Assembly: GCA_050734915.1 (NCBI GenBank)
Contig: JBOHUX010000018.1
Coordinates: 1-21,683 of the forward strand
DNA from: JBOHUX01 sp050734915
Lineage (GTDB): Bacteria > Chloroflexota > Dormibacteria > Dormibacterales > Dormibacteraceae
Direction of reading: 5' to 3'
Length of the DNA: 21,683 nt
Shown here: positions 1-5,578 of the stretch, in pieces
How the letters are laid out: the number at the start of each line of letters is the position of its first letter
Position numbering within the stretch: position 1 is the first letter of the stretch
Notes under the pieces: generated by a model
Database searches by the model: none
What the model was told of the DNA's origin: nothing
The model's input: only the letters and a program-made list of their open reading frames with translations
Program-made: the position numbers and the translations under genes

Positions 1-806
1 CTCTCCTCCTGCGGCACCACGAACAGCGTCCTCGGCTGGCCGGGGAGCATCACGATCGGGAATCCGAAGCCGGAGGGCAGCCCGTTCTCGATCCGCTCCC
101 ACCTGTCGCCGGCGTCGTGCGTCCGGTAGACACCGGTGTGGTTCTGCTGGTAGAGCGTGTTCGGGTCGGTCGGGTCCTGCACGACCTTGTGCACGCAGCA
201 GACGGTGTCCGGGGCGTGCTCCTGGCTGATGGGGTCGAAGATGGTGCCGATCCCCCGGTTCTTGGTCGTCCAGCTGTGGCCGCCGTCGTCGCTCCTGAAG
301 ACGCCGACGGCGGAGATGCCGATGAAGACCCGCTTGGGGTCCGCCGCGTCAGGGATGATCGTGTGCAGGCAGAGGCCGCCCGCGCCCGGCGCCCAGTCGG
401 GCCGCGAGGGGTGCCCTTCGAGGCCCTGGTTCCACTCCCAGGTCTCGCCGCCGTCGGCGGACTCGAAGAGGGCGGCGTGGGCGACCCCGGCCAGCAGGCG
501 CCCGTCGCCAGGGCCGGCGGTGATGCTCCAGACCTGCTTCAGCTCCCGCTCGGACCCCTCCGGGAAGCGCGGGCTGCGCTCGATCGGCGTCCAGGTCCGG
601 CCGCCGTCCCCGCTCCGCTCCAGGTGGGGCGCGAAGAACGCGTTCGAGAGGCCCGCGTAGAGCTCACCGGCGGGGGCGGCGTAGAGCGCGTAGACCTGCC
701 AGCCCTTGTGCGCCGGGTCCGGATCGACCAGGCTCCAGCTGCGCCTGTCCTCGCTGTCGAGCGCGAAGAGTCCCTTCTCGGTTCCGACCAGCAGTCTTGT
801 TGTCAC
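1..806 (-). CDS. BNR/Asp-box beta-propeller protein (sialidase/sortilin-like fold), 3' end cut by the window edge
   Basis: The minus strand from position 806 reads open to the window edge for 268 codons, so the C-terminus is missing. The translation begins VTTRLLVGTEKGLFALDS and contains four Asp-box repeats: SGDGGRTW (residues 65-72), SADGGETW (116-123), SDDGGHSW (172-179) and THDAGDRW (229-236). They are spaced about 50 residues apart, as expected for successive blades of a beta-propeller. This family is usually annotated as WD40/YVTN/BNR-like, exo-alpha-sialidase or glycosyl hydrolase. The Asp box is only a structural turn, and I see no sialidase catalytic set, so enzymatic activity is not supported. 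There is no signal peptide at the chosen start, which suggests a cytosolic protein. The GTG start is preceded not by a Shine-Dalgarno sequence but by TACCAT, 7 nt upstream on the coding strand, which fits a leaderless mRNA. The gene is downstream of the MFS gene on the same strand but separated by hairpins. Confidence 0.85.
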   Translation of the reverse strand, partial: MTTRLLVGTEKGLFALDSEDRRSWSLVDPDPAHKGWQVYALYAAPAGELYAGLSNAFFAPHLERSGDGGRTWTPIERSPRFPEGSERELKQVWSITAGPGDGRLLAGVAHAALFESADGGETWEWNQGLEGHPSRPDWAPGAGGLCLHTIIPDAADPKRVFIGISAVGVFRSDDGGHSWTTKNRGIGTIFDPISQEHAPDTVCCVHKVVQDPTDPNTLYQQNHTGVYRTHDAGDRWERIENGLPSGFGFPIVMLPGQPRTLFVVPQEE

Positions 807-813
807 GGCCGCG

Positions 814-819
814 ATGGTA
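814..819 (-). promoter_or_regulatory. Candidate -10 element (TACCAT) for the BNR gene
   Basis: TACCAT on the minus strand fits the TANNNT pattern of bacterial -10 elements. It sits 7 nt before the GTG start at 806, so transcription would begin at or next to the start codon. No Shine-Dalgarno sequence is present, consistent with leaderless translation. No -35 hexamer is obvious. The placement is inferred from spacing only. Confidence 0.3.
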
Positions 820-917
820 GCGGAAACCGAGGCCCCGGGGCAGGGCGAATATGGCCCCCGGCGGCGCCCGGTCGCCGCCACCTCACGCGGCCCTCGATTG
901 GCGAGCCGGTCGAGAAG

Positions 918-946
918 GGACCGAGGCGGGGAAGGCGCCTCGGTCC
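918..946. terminator. 11-bp-stem hairpin upstream of BNR gene
   Basis: GGACCGAGGCG (918-928) pairs perfectly with CGCCTCGGTCC (936-946) around a 7-nt loop. No T-tract follows on either strand. It lies about 110 bp upstream of the BNR start and 170 bp past the MFS stop. It could be a U-less terminator, an attenuator, or a structured 5' leader. Confidence 0.4.
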
Positions 947-1033
947 GGGAGAGTGGGGGTCGAACTTCAGCTCACGCTGACACCTCGACCTGAATCCCGG
1001 CTGAATCACTTGCCCCCCTCCTTTCCCTCACCG

Positions 1034-1056
1034 CCGCCTCCCCGACGGGGAGGCGG
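1034..1056 (-). terminator. 10-bp-stem hairpin 3' of the MFS gene
   Basis: CCGCCTCCCC (1034-1043) and GGGGAGGCGG (1047-1056) form a perfect stem with a GAC loop, about 65 bp beyond the MFS stop codon. No poly-U tail follows, so it is a GC-only hairpin. Position makes it the most likely transcription end or mRNA 3' stabiliser for the MFS gene. Confidence 0.5.
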
Positions 1057-1119
1057 GCATCTGGTCCGATCCGACGGCCGGGGCGTGCTCACGGTGCTCC
1101 CGCCGGGCCCGCGATAGCC

Positions 1120-2913
1120 CTACCTGATCTGTGGCCCGGACGGGGTCGCGGCCTGACCCGGGGTCAGCTGGCGGGCGCCGCGAGTCAATTGCGGGGCCGC
1201 CTCTTCGCGGTCGGTGACGCCGTGGATGTAACGTCGCCCGCGCAGCAGCGAGGCGGCCGCCGCGACCAGGGAGATCATGGCCCCGAAGTAGAAGGCGAGG
1301 TGCAGCCCCGACATGAAGGCGGAGCTGATGAGGTGGGGGAAGAACCGGTTGCCGAGGAGCGTCGCCCGGGTCGCGGCGGGGAGGTGGACGAGCATCTGGT
1401 GGGGCAGCAGGCTCGCCATCGGGTTGTAGCCGAGGAAGGCCGCGAAGAGGGCGGCGGTCGGGGGCAGGTGCGAGAGGCGGGCCGCGGCCGCGGCGGGGAG
1501 GCCGTTCGAGGTCAACCCGTGATAGAGGGCGGCGGGCAGCGCCGAGGAGAGCCCGACCACCACCAGCGTGAAGAACAGGCCCATGCTGACGAGTGTCCCC
1601 GAGTTCATGAACGTAGACCGCATCCCGGAGCCGCTTCCTCGGTGCCGGGCCGGCAGCGAGTTCATGATCGAGGCCGTGTTGGGCGAGCTGAACAGGCCCA
1701 TCCCGAGGCCCATGACCAGGATGATCGCCGCGAAGGCGGTGTAGTTGAAGTCGGCGGGCAGCAGCGTGAGAAGTAGGAAGGCGGCGGCGCTGACCGCCAT
1801 GCCGGCGGTCGAGAGCCCGCGGGCGCCGAGACGGTCGGACATCCAGCCTGAGAGCGGGCCCATGATCATGAACCCGGCCAGCATCGGGATCAGGTAGATG
1901 CCCGCCCACAGCGGCGTCTCCGCGAAGCTGTAGCCGTGCAGGGGCAGCCAGATGCCCTGCAGCCAGATGATCAGCATCAGCTGGAGGCCGCCGCGTCCCA
2001 TCGCGGCCAGGAATCCGGCCAGGTTGCCGGCCGCGAAGGATCGGTTCTTGAAGAGGTCGAGCTGGAACATGGGATCGGCGATCCGGGTCTCGGCCAGCAC
2101 GAACCCGAGCAGGAGGGCGGCGCCGGCGCCGAGGGCGCCCAGCACCATCGGGTTGCTCCAGCCCATCGGCGAGCCCCCGTAGGGGAGAAGGCCGTAGGTG
2201 ATCCCGACCAGAAGCAACGTGAGCCCGATGCCGAAGGTGGCGTTGCCCACCCAATCGATGCGCTGACCGCGGGTGATGGTCGCCGTCTCGCGCAGGGCCA
2301 GGTAGGCCCACACCGTGCCGAGGACGCCGACCGGCACGCTGACCAGGAAGACGAGCCGGTAGTTGATAGCGGAGAGGACCCCGCCCAGGATCAGGCCGAG
2401 CAGGGAGCCGGCGATGGCGGAAACCATGTTGAGCCCCAGCGCGAGGCCGCGCTGGTCAGGTTGGAAGGCGTCGGTGAGGATGGCGGCTGAGTTCGCGAAG
2501 AGGAACGCTCCCCCGATGCCCTGGACGACCCGGTAGCCGATCAGCTGGATGGCGGCGAGGTTGCCGTCGCCGGGGGTCAGCGCGAGCAGGATCGAGCCCA
2601 GCGTGAAGATGGCGAAGCCGAGGTTGTACATGCGCACGCGGCCGAGCATGTCCGAGATGCGCCCGAACGTCACCAGGAGGGTGGCCGTGACCACCATGTA
2701 GCCCATGATCAGCCAGAGGAAGACGCTGGTCTCTCCCGGCACGAGGGGATTGATATGAATGCCACGGAAGATCGCGGGCAGCGAGATCAGGATGATCGAC
2801 GAGTTGATGGTGGCGAGCAGCATCCCCAGCGTGGTGTTGGAGAGGGCGATCCAGCGGTACCGAGGTCCCGGCGGCCGCGCGGCGGTCAGCGGCCGGCGGG
2901 CGGGGTCAGCCAT
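1120..2913 (-). CDS. DHA2-family MFS transporter (EmrB/QacA type, probable 14 TM)
   Basis: This 597-residue integral membrane protein is probably a proton-coupled exporter of the DHA2 drug/organic-anion family, acting in the cytoplasmic membrane. The first helix (about residues 24-48) has the family-like LATINSSIILISLPAI pattern. Motif A is GRISDMLGRVR at 84-94. The motif B Arg is R128, in GYRVVQGIGGAF. A Gly-rich motif-C-like helix with LLGLILGGVL is at 171-180. Length and the many hydrophobic segments suit 14 helices rather than 12. The C-terminus (about 560-597) is polar and cytoplasmic. The ATG has only a weak AGGGA in front of it, and the ACGTTAACGT palindrome begins 6 nt upstream of the start, so regulator binding would cover the promoter or leader. 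The gene is divergent from the acyl-CoA dehydrogenase/kinase pair, suggesting a shared regulator and possibly a substrate or product of that pathway. The substrate cannot be read from sequence. Confidence 0.93.
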   Translation of the reverse strand: MADPARRPLTAARPPGPRYRWIALSNTTLGMLLATINSSIILISLPAIFRGIHINPLVPGETSVFLWLIMGYMVVTATLLVTFGRISDMLGRVRMYNLGFAIFTLGSILLALTPGDGNLAAIQLIGYRVVQGIGGAFLFANSAAILTDAFQPDQRGLALGLNMVSAIAGSLLGLILGGVLSAINYRLVFLVSVPVGVLGTVWAYLALRETATITRGQRIDWVGNATFGIGLTLLLVGITYGLLPYGGSPMGWSNPMVLGALGAGAALLLGFVLAETRIADPMFQLDLFKNRSFAAGNLAGFLAAMGRGGLQLMLIIWLQGIWLPLHGYSFAETPLWAGIYLIPMLAGFMIMGPLSGWMSDRLGARGLSTAGMAVSAAAFLLLTLLPADFNYTAFAAIILVMGLGMGLFSSPNTASIMNSLPARHRGSGSGMRSTFMNSGTLVSMGLFFTLVVVGLSSALPAALYHGLTSNGLPAAAAARLSHLPPTAALFAAFLGYNPMASLLPHQMLVHLPAATRATLLGNRFFPHLISSAFMSGLHLAFYFGAMISLVAAAASLLRGRRYIHGVTDREEAAPQLTRGARQLTPGQAATPSGPQIR

Positions 2914-2986
2914 TCCCTAACGTTAACGTGAACTCTGGGCTCCGTTATTCCGGACCGCTTCGAGCCGTTCATCTGGAGGAGGAGAG
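2914..2986. promoter_or_regulatory. Divergent promoter region with ACGTTAACGT operator
   Basis: This 73-bp spacer drives the MFS gene leftwards and the ACAD/kinase pair rightwards. A perfect 10-bp palindrome ACGTTAACGT occupies 2920-2929. It consists of two ACGT half-sites separated by TA, inside an AT-rich patch that stands out from the GC-rich background. Paired ACGT half-sites resemble operators of MerR-family regulators such as LiuR, which control acyl-CoA catabolism genes; that link is from memory and inferred. The spacer is AT-rich near TTATTC (about 2946-2951), a possible -10 for the rightward unit. No regulator gene is in the window. Confidence 0.55.
2974..2985 (+). promoter_or_regulatory. 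Strong Shine-Dalgarno of the acyl-CoA dehydrogenase gene
   Basis: A purine run GGAGGAGGAGAG lies immediately before the ATG at 2987 and fixes that start codon. It is one of the strongest ribosome binding sites in the window, unlike the weak or absent sites before several other genes. Confidence 0.75.
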
Positions 2987-4210
2987 ATGGACTTCGACCA
3001 TTCGCCCAAGGTGAAGGCCCTCCTGGGAAGGCTGGCCGCCTTCATGGCGGAGTTCATCCATTCCAACGAGGGCCGTCACCGGGACCTGGCCGGGGAAGGG
3101 CCGCGCTGGCTTCCGGATCCGATCGTCGAGGAGCTCAAGCCGAAGGCGCGTGCGGCCGGGCTCTGGAATCTCTTCCTGCCCGGATCCGAGCGGGGGGCCG
3201 GGCTCACCAACCTCGAGTACGCGCCCCTCTGCGAGCTGATGGGCCGGGTGAGCTGGGCGGCGGAGGTCTTCAATTGCTCGGCACCGGACACCGGGAACAT
3301 GGAGATCCTCGATCGCTTCGGGACCGAGGAGCAGAAAAGGCTCTGGCTCGAGCCGCTGATGGCGGGGGAGATACGCTCCGGATTCGCGATGACGGAGCCC
3401 GACGTCGCCTCCTCGGACGCGACCAACATCCGGGGCCGGATCGTCCGCGAGGGAGACGAGTACCTGATCGACGGCCGCAAGTGGTGGACCTCGGGGGCGA
3501 TGGACCCCAGATGCAGCGTCTTCATCTTCATGGGCCAGACCGACCCCGAGAACCCGGACCGCCACCGCCGGCAATCCATGATCCTCGTCCCGCGCTCCTC
3601 GCCCGGGGTCACAGTCCTCCGCTGGCTGCCGGTGTTCGGCTTCGACGACGCCCCCCACGGGCATGGCGAGGTTTCCTTCGAGGGCGTCCGCGTGCCGGCG
3701 GCGAATCTGCTGCTCGGTGAGGGGCGCGGTTTCGAGATCGCGCAGGCGCGGCTCGGTCCGGGCCGGATCCATCACTGCATGCGCCTGATCGGGCTGGCGG
3801 AGCGGGCGCTCGAGCTGATGTGCACGCGCGTCCAGGGGCGGGTCGCATTCGGGCGCCCGCTCGCCGAGCAGTCGGTATGGCTGGAGCGGATCGCCGAGGC
3901 GCGGATCCTGATCGACCAGTCGCGCCTGCTGACCCTGGAGGCGGCGTACCGGATGGACGTCGCCGGCAACCGGGCCGCCCGGGCTCAGATCGCGATGATC
4001 AAGGTGGCCGCCCCCAACATGCTCTGCCAGGTCCTCGACTGGGCGATCCAGGCCCACGGCGCGGCGGGGGTCTCGAACGACTTCCCGCTCGCCGAGGCTT
4101 ACGCGTACGCGCGCTCGGTCAGGATCGTGGACGGCCCCGACGAGGTCCACCGGAACCAGATCGCCCGGCTGGAGCTGCGCAAGCACGAGCCCGCCCCGGC
4201 GGGTCGATGA
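2987..4210 (+). CDS. Acyl-CoA dehydrogenase, ACAD10/ACAD11 (LvaC-like) type
   Basis: A 407-residue FAD-dependent acyl-CoA dehydrogenase of normal family length. The flavin/substrate signature GFAMTEPDVASSDATNI starts at residue 132. The C-terminal domain holds RIVDGPDEVHRNQIARLEL (379-397). In this DGPDEVH subtype, D382 aligns with the catalytic Glu of medium-chain acyl-CoA dehydrogenase. This end is typical of the ACAD10/ACAD11 branch rather than of ordinary fatty-acid beta-oxidation enzymes. In animals that branch is fused to an APH-type kinase domain, and here a separate APH-fold kinase gene starts 4 bp after the stop. LvaC of Pseudomonas levulinate catabolism is a functional analogue acting on a phosphorylated 4-hydroxyacyl-CoA. 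The general family call is firm. The 4-phosphoacyl-CoA substrate is inferred from subtype plus neighbour. Ordinary acyl-CoA dehydrogenation is the alternative. Confidence 0.93.
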   Translation: MDFDHSPKVKALLGRLAAFMAEFIHSNEGRHRDLAGEGPRWLPDPIVEELKPKARAAGLWNLFLPGSERGAGLTNLEYAPLCELMGRVSWAAEVFNCSAPDTGNMEILDRFGTEEQKRLWLEPLMAGEIRSGFAMTEPDVASSDATNIRGRIVREGDEYLIDGRKWWTSGAMDPRCSVFIFMGQTDPENPDRHRRQSMILVPRSSPGVTVLRWLPVFGFDDAPHGHGEVSFEGVRVPAANLLLGEGRGFEIAQARLGPGRIHHCMRLIGLAERALELMCTRVQGRVAFGRPLAEQSVWLERIAEARILIDQSRLLTLEAAYRMDVAGNRAARAQIAMIKVAAPNMLCQVLDWAIQAHGAAGVSNDFPLAEAYAYARSVRIVDGPDEVHRNQIARLELRKHEPAPAGR

Positions 4211-4214
4211 GCGG

Positions 4215-5165
4215 ATGATGGGCGCGGACGAGGAGTCCCTCGGGAGGGACCTCGCCGCCCGGATCGGGGAACCGGTGAGGGAGGTCCGAGCCATCCCGAC
4301 CGGTCACTCGGGGTTCACCTACCGGGTCGAGCTGGAGGGCCGGCGGGCCGTCCTCCGGCTGCCGCCGCCGGGCGCCCGGATCGCCGGCCCCGCCGATATC
4401 CCCCGACAGGGCAGGATCATGGCCGCGCTTCACGCGCAGGGGCTTCCCGTGCCCCCCGTACTCGCCTCGTCGGCGGAGCCCGTGGTCGGCGGCCGTCCCT
4501 TCGTTCTCATGGGGGAGCTCGCCGGGGACGGCATCGAAGAGGCGATGAGCGCCGGCGGCGATGTCATCCGGCTCGCGGGCTCGGCGGTCGAGGTCCTCCG
4601 CCGGCTGCAGGCGGTCCCCGCCGCGAGCACGGGCATCGCCGGGGAATCCCCGATGTCGAACACGGCCGAGCTGGGCCGCTGGGCGTGGTTGATGGCGCGC
4701 GCGCCGGCTGAGCTGACGGGCAGCGCCCCCCGGCTCGCCCGGCGTCTGGAGGAGACCTCGCCGGCGCCCCGGCCGCCCGTCATGGTCCACGGCGACTATC
4801 ACTTCGGGAACATGCTCTTCGGCGCCGGGTGCGTCGTCGGCGTCCTGGACTGGGAGATCGCCCAGCTCGGCCAGCCGCTGCTCGACCTTTGCTGCCTGGG
4901 CGTCGTGCACGAGCCCGGGCATCTGGAGTCGGAGGCGGGCACCGCGGGCGGCTGGGGCGTCCCCCACGAGCGACTGCTCGCGATGTTCGGCGCCGATGCG
5001 GACGAGATTCGCTGGCCCCTGGCACTGACGTACTACAAGTACGCCGCCATCTTCGGCTACAACCTCATGCTCCACCGCCGCGGCAAGCGACCGGACGCCA
5101 CCTACGAGCTGAGGGTGGACACCATCGTTTCCTTCATCGAGCGGGGCATCGGGGTCCTCGGGTAG
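4215..5165 (+). CDS. APH-fold kinase (ACAD10/11 N-terminal-domain / LvaA-like)
   Basis: This 316-residue protein has an aminoglycoside-phosphotransferase-type kinase fold. The N-lobe has a Gly-rich turn and beta strand GHSGFTYRVELEG (about 30-42). The catalytic loop is HGDYHFGNMLF with H192 and D194, and the metal-binding DWE motif starts at D212, so the kinase looks intact. APH-like proteins next to or fused with ACAD10/11-type dehydrogenases phosphorylate the hydroxyl of 4-hydroxyacyl-CoAs (LvaA is the bacterial example); antibiotic resistance is an unlikely role here. The start is four bases after the dehydrogenase stop, with ATG ATG at 4215 and 4218 as alternatives and only a weak GGCGGG upstream, so translational coupling is likely. 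An ATG overlapping the dehydrogenase stop (4207) runs into a stop after three codons and is not used. The transcript probably ends at the 5175-5204 hairpin. Confidence 0.9.
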   Translation: MMGADEESLGRDLAARIGEPVREVRAIPTGHSGFTYRVELEGRRAVLRLPPPGARIAGPADIPRQGRIMAALHAQGLPVPPVLASSAEPVVGGRPFVLMGELAGDGIEEAMSAGGDVIRLAGSAVEVLRRLQAVPAASTGIAGESPMSNTAELGRWAWLMARAPAELTGSAPRLARRLEETSPAPRPPVMVHGDYHFGNMLFGAGCVVGVLDWEIAQLGQPLLDLCCLGVVHEPGHLESEAGTAGGWGVPHERLLAMFGADADEIRWPLALTYYKYAAIFGYNLMLHRRGKRPDATYELRVDTIVSFIERGIGVLG

Positions 5166-5174
5166 CCGCGAGTG

Positions 5175-5204
5175 CCGGGGACCCGCGCGGGCGTGGGTCC
5201 CCGG
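5175..5204. terminator. Bidirectional hairpin between convergent kinase and csp genes
   Basis: CCGGGGACCC (5175-5184) and GGGTCCCCGG (5195-5204) form a perfect 10-bp stem with a 10-nt loop. It is placed exactly between two convergent stop codons (5165 and 5217). A short CTTTC follows on the plus strand; there is no true U-tract. Position makes it the likely shared terminator. Confidence 0.65.
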
Positions 5205-5216
5205 ACTTTCACGAGA

Positions 5217-5414
5217 CTATCGGGTGACGCGAACCAGCTTCGCGCGGGGGCCCTTGGGGCTCGGCTCGACCTCGAAGGTCACGCTCTCGCCACCGCGCAG
5301 CGAGTCGAAGTTGTCGACCCCGTCGCTGTGGAAGAAGTACTCCTTGCCGTCCTCGGCCGCGATGAAGCCGAACCCACGATCGGAAACCAGCTTCTTGATT
5401 GTTCCAGCTGCCAC
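5217..5414 (-). CDS. Cold-shock domain protein (CspA family)
   Basis: A 65-residue single cold-shock domain, the usual length for bacterial CspA/CspB proteins, which bind single-stranded RNA and DNA in the cytoplasm and melt mRNA structure. RNP1 is RGFGFI (residues 13-18) and RNP2-like YFFH is at 26-29. The sequence starts MAAGTIKKLVSDRGFGF. I chose the GTG at 5414 rather than an in-frame ATG at 5471. The GTG has a clear AGGAG eight bases upstream and gives the canonical N-terminus, while the extension is a low-complexity Ser/Arg stretch not found in the family. The 5' leader contains an imperfect inverted repeat (5442-5456). The gene is on the same strand as lon and 164 bp downstream of it, and may have its own promoter. 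Confidence 0.93.
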   Translation of the reverse strand: MAAGTIKKLVSDRGFGFIAAEDGKEYFFHSDGVDNFDSLRGGESVTFEVEPSPKGPRAKLVRVTR

Positions 5415-5441
5415 TGACAAAGCTCCTCGACTCGAACTCCT

Positions 5442-5456
5442 GTTGCAACTTGCGAC
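5442..5456. repeat. Imperfect inverted repeat in the csp leader/promoter
   Basis: GTTGCAACTTGCGAC has two 7-bp arms matching at 6 of 7 positions around a central base. It lies just upstream of the csp ribosome binding site, where a hairpin or an operator could affect expression. No protein can be assigned. Confidence 0.35.
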
Positions 5457-5533
5457 GGCCTGTTCGAGCAAAGGTCATCCACCGCCAGCCGCCGCCCGAT
5501 TGGACGGCACCTGGAGGATACCCGGGGGTCCCG

Positions 5534-5572
5534 GCCGGCAAACGCGCCGAGGGCGCCTCACCGCGTGCCGGC
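5534..5572 (-). terminator. Possible lon terminator (nested hairpin)
   Basis: Directly after the lon stop, GCCGGC (5534-5539) can pair with GCCGGC (5567-5572). Inside this, GCGCC (5544-5548) pairs with GGCGC (5552-5556). On the minus strand the inner stem is followed by GTTTG. The stems are short and the U-content is poor, so this is a weak call. Confidence 0.3.
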
Positions 5573-5578
5573 GAGGAC

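Larger units (their letters stand above)
807..1119. other. Non-coding gap between MFS transporter and BNR gene
   Basis: These 313 bp lie between two minus-strand genes and hold no convincing gene. Small open frames here are rich in Arg, Pro and Ser and resemble no family. The gap contains two strong GC-rich hairpins (918-946 and 1034-1056) and a probable promoter next to the BNR start. The stretch from 970 to 1015 is somewhat less GC-rich than its surroundings and contains CTGAATC twice, 10 bp apart. Confidence 0.6.

Noticed and set aside
1..806. Active sialidase or glycoside hydrolase
   Set aside because: Asp boxes are structural only. I could not see the sialidase Arg triad and acid/nucleophile set, and the C-terminus is missing.
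1028..2311. 427-codon frame overlapping the MFS gene on the same strand
   Set aside because: It is a frame-shifted reading of the transporter, without hydrophobic segments, and rich in Arg and Pro.
4215..5165. Aminoglycoside resistance gene
   Set aside because: Only the kinase fold is shared. The pairing with an ACAD10/11-type dehydrogenase points to metabolism, and no mobile element or resistance context is present.
5415..5471. Longer start for the cold-shock protein (ATG at 5471, 84 residues)
   Set aside because: The extra residues are not part of the cold-shock fold, while the GTG at 5414 has an ideal AGGAG spacing and gives the canonical length.
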